A stretch of 64,000 bases of DNA from Rhodospirillales bacterium (GTDB lineage Bacteria > Pseudomonadota > Alphaproteobacteria > Rhodospirillales > Casp-alpha2): assembly GCA_018662225.1 (NCBI GenBank), contig JABJGO010000049.1, forward strand, positions 18,444-82,443, given 5' to 3'. The notes below the pieces were generated by a model. The model was not told where the DNA came from. It made no database searches and saw only the letters and a list, made by a program, of their open reading frames with translations. Shown here in pieces: positions 54,477-63,108 of the stretch; within the stretch, counting starts at the first letter, position 1; the number at the start of each line of letters is the position of its first letter. The position numbers and the translations under genes were made by a program.

Positions 54477-56105
54477 TTAAGCTGCCGGTGTTTTTACAGA
54501 CACAGACGCAGATTGGGATTCTGTCTGGGTCTGATACAGCCGGTACGTCAAACTATCGCGCAGCGCATTATATGAGGCGTCGATCACGTTGGTGGAAACA
54601 CCCACTGTGTTCCAGCGATCTCCGGCACTGTTGGTGGATTCGATCATCACACGGGTGACGGCGCGGGTGCCGTCGCCCGGTGTCAGAATACGAACCTTGT
54701 AGTCAGCCAGACGAAGATCTTCCAGCACTGGATAAATAGGGATCAGTACGGAGCGCAAGGCAGCATCCAGTGCGTTTACCGGACCGTTTCCTTCGGCGAC
54801 AGCCATGTTTTGTTCCGTGCCAACACGCACCTTGACGGTGGCCTCGGACATGGTGACCAGATCATTTTTCGCGTTCCAGCGACGCTCATCAATAACCCGG
54901 AAGCTGGTGCATTGAAAATATTCCGGCACGGTACCCAATTCGCTACGGGCCAGTAATTCAAAACTGGCCTCGGCACCATCATAGGCGTAACCGTAGAATT
55001 CACGTTCTTTGACCACTTCGACCAGGCGATTGATTTTTTGGTCTTTATCATCAATGTCGATGCCGATTTCACGGAATCTGGCGAGAATGTTTGATCGACC
55101 AGCTTGATCTGAGACGACAATATGTCGGTGGTTGCCAACCTGCGCGGGTTCGATGTGCTCGTAGGTTCGGGGGTCCTTTTCAACCGCCGACACGTGCAAG
55201 CCACCTTTATGTGCAAAAGCCGACTGCCCCACGTAGGGTGCCGTGCGATCAGGCGCCCGGTTCAGGCGCTCGTCCAATTTGTGTGACAGATTGGATAGCT
55301 GCTTTAAACCGTCTTCGGTGATGCCAGTGGTGTAGCCCATTTTTAACATTAACGAGGGGATGACACTGATCAAATTGGCATTGCCGCACCGTTCGCCCAG
55401 TCCATTCAAGGCACCTTGCACCTGACGCACCCCGGCGCGTACAGCGGCCAGGGTATTGGCAACGGCATTGCCCGTGTCATCATGGCAATGAATCCCTAAG
55501 TGGCTGCCCGGCACCTGTTTGCACACTTCGGTAACAATGTCAGTGATTTCGTGGGGCAGGGTGCCGCCATTGGTATCACACAAGACAATCCACCGGGCAC
55601 CGGCTTCATAGGCGGCACATACGCATTGCATGGCGTACGCTGCATTGGCTTTATAGCCATCAAAAAAGTGCTCGGCATCGAAGATGATCTCAGATTTATC
55701 ACTTTTGGCGCGCTCAATGCTGTCGCGGATCATGGCCACATTCTCGTCGCGGTCGATCTCGAGCGCCACATCCACGTGAAAATCCCAGGTTTTGCCTACC
55801 ATGCACACGTTGGCAGCGCTTGAGTTGATTAACGTGGACAGGCCAGGATCATTTTCCGCGCTGCGTCCGGCGCGGCGCGTCATGCCAAAAGCGGAAAACG
55901 TGGCATTTTTTAAGGTCGGCAGATCAGCAAAGAATGAATCATCCGTTGGGTTGGCTCCCGGCCAACCCCCTTCGATGTAGTCAACGCCCAAGGCATCCAG
56001 GTCAAGGGCAATGGCGACCTTATCTGCGGTGCTAAAGTCCACACCTTGGGTTTGCGCCCCGTCGCGGAGCGTCACATCATAGATATAAACGCGGTTGTCA
56101 GTCAT
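54477..56105 (-). CDS. cimA: (R)-citramalate synthase
   Basis: The protein has 542 residues. It is a LeuA-family acyltransferase with the metal site in YDVTLRDGAQTQGV, the substrate region EGGWPGANPTDD, GIHCHDDTGNAVANTLAAV and HKGGLHVSAVEKDP. The C-terminal regulatory domain follows (about 400-530). CimA condenses pyruvate with acetyl-CoA to start threonine-independent isoleucine synthesis. HomA-type homologues exist, but the length and motifs fit CimA better. Confidence 0.92.
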   Translation of the reverse strand: MTDNRVYIYDVTLRDGAQTQGVDFSTADKVAIALDLDALGVDYIEGGWPGANPTDDSFFADLPTLKNATFSAFGMTRRAGRSAENDPGLSTLINSSAANVCMVGKTWDFHVDVALEIDRDENVAMIRDSIERAKSDKSEIIFDAEHFFDGYKANAAYAMQCVCAAYEAGARWIVLCDTNGGTLPHEITDIVTEVCKQVPGSHLGIHCHDDTGNAVANTLAAVRAGVRQVQGALNGLGERCGNANLISVIPSLMLKMGYTTGITEDGLKQLSNLSHKLDERLNRAPDRTAPYVGQSAFAHKGGLHVSAVEKDPRTYEHIEPAQVGNHRHIVVSDQAGRSNILARFREIGIDIDDKDQKINRLVEVVKEREFYGYAYDGAEASFELLARSELGTVPEYFQCTSFRVIDERRWNAKNDLVTMSEATVKVRVGTEQNMAVAEGNGPVNALDAALRSVLIPIYPVLEDLRLADYKVRILTPGDGTRAVTRVMIESTNSAGDRWNTVGVSTNVIDASYNALRDSLTYRLYQTQTESQSASVSVKTPAA

Positions 56106-56268
56106 GCCATTGCAATCAAGGTTCTTTATGAGAGGCCGGAGAGTGCCTTATTTGATGGGAAGTCTCAAGAACTCTGTCCATTGGTGGTCGCGATACTTGC
56201 TGATCCAGTGGATTTTTCGATATTCTGCTCGGCATCTAATCAACGGGCGGCTTGCAGGCTGTGCACCG

Positions 56269-58626
56269 CTAAAGACCGTTGCGGACCAGATCTTCAAAAT
56301 CTGAGGGTTCCATGGGCTTGCCAAACAAATAGCCCTGCCCCATTTCACAGCCGAGCGCGCTCAGGAATGCTTCCTGGCTGGCCGTTTCGATGCCTTCTGC
56401 GATAACGGCGAGGCCCAGTTGCTGGGCCATGGTTACGATGGTGCGAACCAGCGTGGCAGCATCACGGTCCTCGGGTAGATGCATGACAAACGACCGGTCG
56501 ACCTTCAGATTATCCAACGGCAATTTGGCCATGAAGCTGAGGGACGAGTAACCTGTGCCGAAGTCATCCATGGAAACCGACATGCCGCGCTCTTTCATCC
56601 TTTTCAGCGTATTGATGGTTTGTTCGGGGTTCACCACAAGCATGGTTTCGGTGAGCTCTAAATCCAGACGCTCAGGATCAAAACCGTGTTTGGCGACCGC
56701 CCCAGTGATCAACTCATCAATGTCGCCCTGCAGGAATTGGACAGCCGACAGGTTGACCGCCACATGAACAGCAGGCAGTCCCTTATCCATCCATTCCTTG
56801 CCTTGCCGACAAGCCTCATCCAGAACCCAGTTCCCGATATCAATGATCAAGCCAGAACGTTCAGCCACAATAATAAATTCATCAGGGGGAACAAACCCAA
56901 GCTCCGCGCTTTCCCATCTGATCAGGGCTTCACAGCCGATAATCTTACGGCTCTGTAAATCGATCTTCGGTTGGTATAGAAGCTTAAACTCTTTTCTCTC
57001 AATTGCCCGGCGAAGGTTGCGATCAATATCCAGATTTCGATAAACCTGTGCGCTCAAGTGCTCTTCATAAAAGACAAAACCGCCGATATCTGTGGCTTTA
57101 CCATGGTGCATGGCTGTATCAGCATGTTGCATGATTTCCACGCGGTCCAGCGCATTGTCCGGGTATATACAGATGCCAATAGTGCACGACGTGAAGATTT
57201 CTTTTTCGTCCACATGCAACGGTTTTGAAAGTTCGCTACAGATGTAACTCGCCATGGTTTCGAGCGTGTAGGTGTCCGGGTTGCCAGTGACGATAACGAG
57301 GAAATCATCGCTGCCCAGGTGTGAAACCATGCCGGCACCGCCCAGGCATTCTTCAAGCCGCTCCCCCACCGCCTTGATAATCTTGTCGCCAAACACATGG
57401 CCCAGTGCTTCGTTGATGTTCTTGAATGAATTGAGATCAATATTGAGAATAGCAAAACGGCCACCATTTGAATTCGTGGTTTCAATGGCCTCATCCAAAC
57501 TTTGCTCAAACAGGTAACGATTTGGCAGACCGGTCAATGGGTCCCGGGTTGCCAGTCGTCTAAGTTCCCGTTCTTTTTCTTTTCGGTCAGAAATATCTCG
57601 GAACGACCCGATGTAGAGTCGCCGTCCGCCAACAATCATTTGGCTGATGGTGATTTCCAGCGGGAAAATAGAGTTATCTTTTCGAACCCCTTCGAACTCA
57701 CGCATGGTGCCAGTGGTTTCACCGCCGTCCATGGATAAAATATGTTCGGCCACATCAGCATTCGAGTTTTCCGGTGATCGTCCGAGCATGGGGCCAAAAT
57801 CAGCGCTAATCATCTCGCCGGGTAAATATCCGAATATGGCTTCGCCAGCCATGTTTATCAGTTCAATGTTTCCGCTGCTATCGATCACCACAATGCCATC
57901 AGCAACCGTGTCCATGGTTTTGCGCAGTTGCTCTTCACGGTCAATGGTTTTGATCAGTGACCGGTGGCGTTCAGTCACGTCGCGTGCTGTGAAAATAACC
58001 GCTGACTCAGTGGCTTCATCATCCACTTGAAGCGTCAGAGCGCTGACCTCAATATCGATATTTCGGTTGTCTCCCAGGGTCAACTTGATGGGTACGACCT
58101 GACGTTCCTCTACCAGGGCTTCCATATCATTGAGCATAAGTTCTTTATAGTCATTGTGAACAAAATCGACGATGGGGCGACCGACGACAGTATCTGCATC
58201 CCACATGCCCAGCATGGCGACGCCAGCAGCATTCATCTTGCTGATGATCCCGCCACGACAGATGCAGATCATATCAGGGGCCAACTCGATAATGTACTCG
58301 TAATCTTCTGAGCTTCTCAGGCCGGACAGGCGTTCGCGAGATACCTGTTCATCAAAATGATCCAGAATACCCTTGCCTGATTTTCCAATCATGGCCGCGT
58401 ACTCTCGGTACTGTGGCGATCCGATGGGGCCGAGCAGTTCTTCTTCCATCATTTGGGCGAAGCCAATAATAGTATTCAGCGGCGTGCGTAATTCGTGGCT
58501 TATCTCCGCTAATAAGGCCTTGGTCTCATCTGGTAATTGCTTCTTATCGTCGTTAGACGAGACGTCGTGATCTAAAAGATTGACGACATCTTGGGCACCC
58601 AGCGATGTTCCTGTATTTGATGCCAT
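56269..58626 (-). CDS. DHp-PAS-PAS-GGDEF-EAL signalling protein, c-di-GMP phosphodiesterase type
   Basis: The protein has 785 residues. An N-terminal segment (about 38-90) reads EISHELRTPLNTIIGFAQMM, the H-box of a histidine kinase dimerisation domain, without any ATPase domain. Two PAS domains follow (about 105-225 and 235-355). The GGDEF domain (about 365-520) is degenerate: the signature reads GSDDF. The EAL domain is complete: EALIRW, NLSAVQFLQG, LELTETM, DDFGTGYSSL, LKVDRSFV and AEGIET. Net activity is therefore probably phosphodiesterase, with the GGDEF domain regulatory. No membrane segment is seen. Confidence 0.9.
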   Translation of the reverse strand: MASNTGTSLGAQDVVNLLDHDVSSNDDKKQLPDETKALLAEISHELRTPLNTIIGFAQMMEEELLGPIGSPQYREYAAMIGKSGKGILDHFDEQVSRERLSGLRSSEDYEYIIELAPDMICICRGGIISKMNAAGVAMLGMWDADTVVGRPIVDFVHNDYKELMLNDMEALVEERQVVPIKLTLGDNRNIDIEVSALTLQVDDEATESAVIFTARDVTERHRSLIKTIDREEQLRKTMDTVADGIVVIDSSGNIELINMAGEAIFGYLPGEMISADFGPMLGRSPENSNADVAEHILSMDGGETTGTMREFEGVRKDNSIFPLEITISQMIVGGRRLYIGSFRDISDRKEKERELRRLATRDPLTGLPNRYLFEQSLDEAIETTNSNGGRFAILNIDLNSFKNINEALGHVFGDKIIKAVGERLEECLGGAGMVSHLGSDDFLVIVTGNPDTYTLETMASYICSELSKPLHVDEKEIFTSCTIGICIYPDNALDRVEIMQHADTAMHHGKATDIGGFVFYEEHLSAQVYRNLDIDRNLRRAIERKEFKLLYQPKIDLQSRKIIGCEALIRWESAELGFVPPDEFIIVAERSGLIIDIGNWVLDEACRQGKEWMDKGLPAVHVAVNLSAVQFLQGDIDELITGAVAKHGFDPERLDLELTETMLVVNPEQTINTLKRMKERGMSVSMDDFGTGYSSLSFMAKLPLDNLKVDRSFVMHLPEDRDAATLVRTIVTMAQQLGLAVIAEGIETASQEAFLSALGCEMGQGYLFGKPMEPSDFEDLVRNGL

Positions 58627-58777
58627 AGATGATTTGCTCTCCGGTGCCCTAGCTTACGGCGACTGGCAAAAACCCACTGATTATGCCAATGCGTCTTTAA
58701 AACCATGCCCCCCATATAGAATGAATACAATAGACCATTCAATCGTGTGTGGCAAAGCGCAAAGATTCGCTTCTGGC

Positions 58778-59086
58778 CTATGTTAGCATGTCGAGTTTGT
58801 TCAGTCGGAGGTCGATAAAACGCCGGACTTTTACAAATTTTCCCGCATCCGTTGTTTGACCTTCAGCGCCAATGACACCAGTAGGTGAATTGCCCAGTGC
58901 GCCGTTCAGCAAACCCAGTACGCCGAGCCGGAAATCGGCGCCCATGAGGGTGGTATGGATGGTTGGATGATCGGATAGTTCCTTGTTACAGGGTACCCTC
59001 ATATTGACCAGTTCAGTCATGGCTTTGGGATCGCGCGCCAACGCATCATTCAGAACTTCAAGGGCCTTGATTACAGGATCGCTCAA
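58778..59086 (-). CDS. Conserved hypothetical protein
   Basis: The protein has 102 residues and is predicted soluble. The pattern LNDALARDPKAMTELVNMRVPCNKELSDHP resembles a conserved small bacterial family in which this segment is typical, and GVIGAEGQTTDAGKFVKVRRF follows. No function is known to me. It stands between the EAL gene and cysS on the same strand. Confidence 0.7.
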   Translation of the reverse strand: MSDPVIKALEVLNDALARDPKAMTELVNMRVPCNKELSDHPTIHTTLMGADFRLGVLGLLNGALGNSPTGVIGAEGQTTDAGKFVKVRRFIDLRLNKLDMLT

Positions 59087-59195
59087 GATGCTTCATGCCT
59101 CGGACCGGGGGTCAAGTGTGGATGTGGGTGGTGCCGGCTTCGGCATTGTAACCACAAATGGATCCCGGTTGTCATCAACATGCCGCTGCTCACAG

Positions 59196-60539
59196 TCACG
59201 AATTCTTCCGTTTCCACGTCGTGCCATCTGCGCCATCTTCCAGCACAATGCCTTGCGCAGCCAGTTCATCGCGGATTTCGTCGCTGCGGGCGAAGTCTTT
59301 GCTAGCGCGGGCTTCGGTACGCTCAGTGATCAAAACCTCGATCGCGGCTTCGTCTACTGGTGCGGCGTCTGCCGGGCTCCACTTAAACCAATCATCGGCT
59401 GATTGTTGCATGAGGCCCATAAAGTTTGCGGCGGCAAGGAATGCCTGCTTGGACGCATCACCCGACAGGCGGTGCAATTCCGTAATTGCTTTTGGGGTGT
59501 TCAGATCATCTGACAGGGCACGGGTGATGCTATCCGGCACATCATCGCTTTCGGGTACATGGTCGCCAATGGCGCGGTACCATTTGTCCAGTGTGCGCTT
59601 TGCTTCGGCGATACCTTCTTTGGTGAAATCCAGTGGCTGTCTGTAGTGGGTCTGCAGCAACACCAGCCGAATGGCCTCACCCGGAAATTCGTCTAGCAGA
59701 TCATGCACGGTGTAGAAATTACCCAGGCTCTTGGACATTTTTTCGCCCTCGGCCATCAGGTATCCGTTGTGCATCCAGTACTTGGCCATGCTGCCGGTGT
59801 GATTGGCGCATCGGCTTTGGGCTAACTCGTTTTCGTGGTGGGGGAAAATCAAATCCTGCCCGCCGCCATGAATGTCAAATTCATTACCCAGGTATTCCTG
59901 CGCCATGGCTGAGCATTCGATGTGCCAGCCGGGGCGCCCACGACCCCACGGGCTGTCCCAACCGGGTGTGGCTTCATCTGATGGTTTCCACAGCACGAAG
60001 TCCGCCGGATCACGTTTGTAGGGTGCTACATCGACGCGGGCACCGGCGATCAGTTCATCTCGGCTATGGCGGGAAAGCTGGCCGTACTCAGCCATGCTGG
60101 GCACGTTAAAAAGTACATGGCCTTCGGCTTCGTATGCGTTGCCCGTTTCGATCAATTCGCCCGTCATGCGGATCATTTGATCCACGTGATCGGTGCAGCG
60201 CGGCTCCACATCGGGTGGTAACGAGCCTAATGCTGCCATGTCATTCTGGAACACTTTGGTCGTGCGATCGGTGATGGATCGGATGTCTTCACCGGTTTCG
60301 CGGGACGCCGCGTTAATTTTGTCATCAATGTCGGTGATGTTCCGCACGTAAGTTACTTTTGGGTACAACCGCCGTAACAAACGCGCCAGCATGTCGAACA
60401 CCACAACCGGGCGGGCATTACCAATATGGGCAAGGTTGTAGACAGTTGGTCCACACACATACATGCGCACATGGTCACTGGAAATCGGCTCAAACGTTTC
60501 CTTGGTGCGGCTCAGTGTATTGTGGACGTGCAGGGTCAT
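59196..60539 (-). CDS. cysS: Cysteinyl-tRNA synthetase
   Basis: The protein has 447 residues. Class I signatures: CGPTVYNLAHIGNARPVVVFD near residue 30 and KMSKSLGNFYTVHDLLDEF in the second half. The first cysteine of the zinc site is in CGPTVY, and others follow (ECSAMAQEY, HHENELAQSRC). It charges tRNA-Cys. Its ATG overlaps the gltX stop by 4 nt, so the two synthetases are coupled. Confidence 0.96.
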   Translation of the reverse strand: MTLHVHNTLSRTKETFEPISSDHVRMYVCGPTVYNLAHIGNARPVVVFDMLARLLRRLYPKVTYVRNITDIDDKINAASRETGEDIRSITDRTTKVFQNDMAALGSLPPDVEPRCTDHVDQMIRMTGELIETGNAYEAEGHVLFNVPSMAEYGQLSRHSRDELIAGARVDVAPYKRDPADFVLWKPSDEATPGWDSPWGRGRPGWHIECSAMAQEYLGNEFDIHGGGQDLIFPHHENELAQSRCANHTGSMAKYWMHNGYLMAEGEKMSKSLGNFYTVHDLLDEFPGEAIRLVLLQTHYRQPLDFTKEGIAEAKRTLDKWYRAIGDHVPESDDVPDSITRALSDDLNTPKAITELHRLSGDASKQAFLAAANFMGLMQQSADDWFKWSPADAAPVDEAAIEVLITERTEARASKDFARSDEIRDELAAQGIVLEDGADGTTWKRKNS

Positions 60540-61882
60540 GCCGCCTCCCCGGACAATCTGGCCGTTACCCGCGCAAGGCCAATCAGGGGCAACAGTTTTT
60601 TCAGCTCAGGCCCGTGATCGGCCCCGGTCAGCGCAAGCCGCAATGGCAGGAACAACGTTTTGCCCTTGCGGTCAGTGGCTTCCTTTATGGCACCTGTCCA
60701 CGCACCCCAGGTGCCTTCGTCCCATGGTTCAGGTGGTAATAATGATTTGGCCTGCGCCATAAAGTCCTGATCATCCGCGTCAATGCTGGGGCTGATCTCG
60801 GCAAAACACACGTCATGCCAGATCTTTGCATCTTCCAGCTTTTCCAGATTGGGGCGGGCTGCATCCCAGAATGCAGGGCCTAAATTTGTGAGGCCCATTT
60901 CTGTTAGGCGGTCCTGCACCGATTCAAATGACATCTCGTGCAGCAGGCTGGCGTTCAGTGACCAAAGGCGGTCAGGATCAAACTTGGCGGCGGCCCGGCC
61001 AAAGTGAGTCATATCAAATTCATCTGCCAGTACCTGTAACTGAAGGCACGGTGCGATATCATCGGAGGTGCCCAGATGGGCCAGCAGGCTGTTCACGGAC
61101 ATGGGCTCAATGCCATCACGGCGCAAATCGCCGAGGCTGGTAGAACCGGCCCGCTTCGATAACCCGGCACCGGAAATATCGGTCAGTAACGACAGGTGTG
61201 CAAACGTGGGTGCCGTGGCGCCAAGGGCCTCGAACAACTGAATTTGAATGGCAGAATTGGTCACGTGGTCCTCGCCCCGGATCACATGGCTGACAGCCAT
61301 ATCAATGTCGTCCACGGTGGATGGCATCATGTACAGATACGATCCATTCGCCCGCACCAGAACTGGATCGGAAAGATTGGTCCCGTCAAATGAGACGGGT
61401 CCCCGAACCAGATCGTCAAAGGAAATTTCCGCATGGTTCAGTTTAAAACGCCAATGCGGGGCTTCACCGTTATCCAGCTTTGCCTGAATGTCATCGGCAG
61501 ACAAATCCAGTGCGGCACGATCATAGATCGGTGGCTTGCCAGCGCGCATGGCCCGGCGGCGCTTGAATTCCAGTTCTTCCGAGGTCTCGAAACAGGCATA
61601 AACCCGGCCATCGGCTTTCAGCCGCTCGAATGCGGTGTCATAAGGTGCCAGCCGCGCAGATTGTTTCTCATGGCTGTCCCAGGTCAGGCCAAGCCAGGTT
61701 AAATCCTGCTCGATCGCTGTGGCGAATTCGGGGGTTGAGCGCTCCGTATCCGTATCATCCAGGCGCAAAATCATATGGCCGCCATGTTTGCGCGCAAACA
61801 GCCAGTTTACCAACGCCATACGAGCATTGCCCACATGCAGCAGACCAGTTGGGCTTGGTGCGAACCGCACGGTAACAGTCAT
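60536..61882 (-). CDS. gltX: Glutamyl-tRNA synthetase
   Basis: The protein has 448 residues from the ATG at 61882 (MTVTVRFAPSPTG). A GAGG ribosome site precedes it, and the longer frame to 62239 lies outside the family. Class I motifs: FAPSPTGLLHVGNARMALVN and GAGLSKRAGSTSLGDLR (KMSKS equivalent). Alphaproteobacteria usually carry two gltX genes, one of them specialised for tRNA-Gln mischarging, and this may be either. Glu-tRNA synthetase is also the classic target of HipA kinases, and hipA lies 48 kb away in this window. Confidence 0.94.
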   Translation of the reverse strand: MTVTVRFAPSPTGLLHVGNARMALVNWLFARKHGGHMILRLDDTDTERSTPEFATAIEQDLTWLGLTWDSHEKQSARLAPYDTAFERLKADGRVYACFETSEELEFKRRRAMRAGKPPIYDRAALDLSADDIQAKLDNGEAPHWRFKLNHAEISFDDLVRGPVSFDGTNLSDPVLVRANGSYLYMMPSTVDDIDMAVSHVIRGEDHVTNSAIQIQLFEALGATAPTFAHLSLLTDISGAGLSKRAGSTSLGDLRRDGIEPMSVNSLLAHLGTSDDIAPCLQLQVLADEFDMTHFGRAAAKFDPDRLWSLNASLLHEMSFESVQDRLTEMGLTNLGPAFWDAARPNLEKLEDAKIWHDVCFAEISPSIDADDQDFMAQAKSLLPPEPWDEGTWGAWTGAIKEATDRKGKTLFLPLRLALTGADHGPELKKLLPLIGLARVTARLSGEAA

Positions 61883-62049
61883 AAATTCCTCGAATTTTGT
61901 TGTGAAAATCTTAGCGTTGGGCGGCACCCTATGCACCATTAGTATAGGTGTCAACGCATGGAATGCCTCAAAAATGGCTACTGCGAAACCATCAGATGGT
62001 GTACTGTACTGTGCGGAATCGGCTCCGCATGAGAATATGACTTCGGGGT
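61883..62049. promoter_or_regulatory. Divergent gap between gltX and the 62050 gene
   Basis: This 167-bp gap holds inverted elements: caccctat (61925-61932) and ataggtg (61944-61950), and a hairpin-like gcgga-tccgc near 62011-62027. They may be promoter or operator sequences for the two divergent genes. No consensus -10/-35 pair is assigned. Confidence 0.35.
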
Positions 62050-63105
62050 ATGGGAAAAATGGCTGAAAACGACCAAAATATAGGAAGTTTCGAACTGATC
62101 GTTCCGACCAAGAGTGGATACAAAAGCACGGGTGTCCAAAAGACGCAGCATGCCCCAGAGCCCGCACCAGCAAAGCCAACACCAGAGCCTGCTCCACCGC
62201 CAGCAGCAAAGCCGGCATCAGAGCCCGCTCCACCGCCACCGCCAGCAGCGGTAAAGCCGGCCCCAGCGCCCCCTAAATCAACTCCGGCACCAGCGAAGAA
62301 ACCGAAACCGCTTTCTACCGATGCAAAAGGGCAAAGCGAAGTTTTGGCCGATTCTGTTGTAAGTGGATTTATTAAGGCCATGAATGCCACGGCGGCAAAA
62401 CCGGGCGGCCATTTGTTGCCCGAAGATATCGCTATGCTGACCACGAAGTTTCAGGACCAGAGCGAGAAAATTGCCACCTCTATCACGCGGTCTATGAATG
62501 TTTACGCAAATTCGCAGAACGAATCACAATTTGACCCTGAACGTGTGAATGCTTTTGACCGGGTGCTCGTAAAACAGTTTTCGCATTTGCTGAAAGACGA
62601 TGAATTCGTTGCCAAGAATCCAGATGCCATATCCCGCCGGGTTCTGAACGGTATCTTTGTTGCTGTTCGTATGGTCGCTGGGCCAGATCGGATCGAGCAA
62701 TATGAACAGGACGCCTATCTCGTCATGCAACGGGTGCGCGATGACATGAAAGATGCGTTTTCATGGGAATCTGTTTATGCAGATATGCGCGTCAAGAACA
62801 TGCTGAACCAGCTGCTTGTTTCCATGGTACCGCATTTTATGAAACTGGAGACGCGACTGGACTGGTTCCTGAGCGTCATCAACAGCAATTTATCAGAGGT
62901 TTCATCAACCAGCCCCGTGACTGACTGGAAACTGTCACCCAATTCAGTCTTTTTTGTTTTGGAAGCCCTGTTCACCCATCTGCGGATAAATGCTGAAGAT
63001 GATATGGCGCGGATGAGGCTTTCCAAACAGTTTGGTGCTGAAACGCTGGAAGTGGTTTTGGAACTGCTTGGCAAGATGAGCGACTACCGAGCCAAAAACC
63101 TTTGA
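62050..63105 (+). CDS. Proline/alanine-rich protein with helical C-terminal domain, function unknown
   Basis: The protein has 351 residues. A second ATG at 62059 (MAENDQNIGSF) is an equally plausible start. Residues about 35-95 form a proline/alanine/lysine-rich tether (repeating PAPxPP and EPAPPP units). The rest, about 110-351, is predicted helical with acidic and aromatic residues (AFDRVLVKQFSHLL, RRVLNGIFVAVRMVAG, NMLNQLLVSMVPHF). There is no signal peptide or transmembrane segment. No domain family is recognised. The tether-plus-helix layout suggests a scaffold or polar-localised protein, but this is inference. Confidence 0.7.
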   Translation: MGKMAENDQNIGSFELIVPTKSGYKSTGVQKTQHAPEPAPAKPTPEPAPPPAAKPASEPAPPPPPAAVKPAPAPPKSTPAPAKKPKPLSTDAKGQSEVLADSVVSGFIKAMNATAAKPGGHLLPEDIAMLTTKFQDQSEKIATSITRSMNVYANSQNESQFDPERVNAFDRVLVKQFSHLLKDDEFVAKNPDAISRRVLNGIFVAVRMVAGPDRIEQYEQDAYLVMQRVRDDMKDAFSWESVYADMRVKNMLNQLLVSMVPHFMKLETRLDWFLSVINSNLSEVSSTSPVTDWKLSPNSVFFVLEALFTHLRINAEDDMARMRLSKQFGAETLEVVLELLGKMSDYRAKNL

Positions 63106-63108
63106 TCC

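Noticed and set aside
60536..62239. N-terminal extension of gltX
   Set aside because: The extension covers the divergent gap and the 62050 gene. The family start MTVTVRFAPSPTG is at 61882 with a ribosome site.
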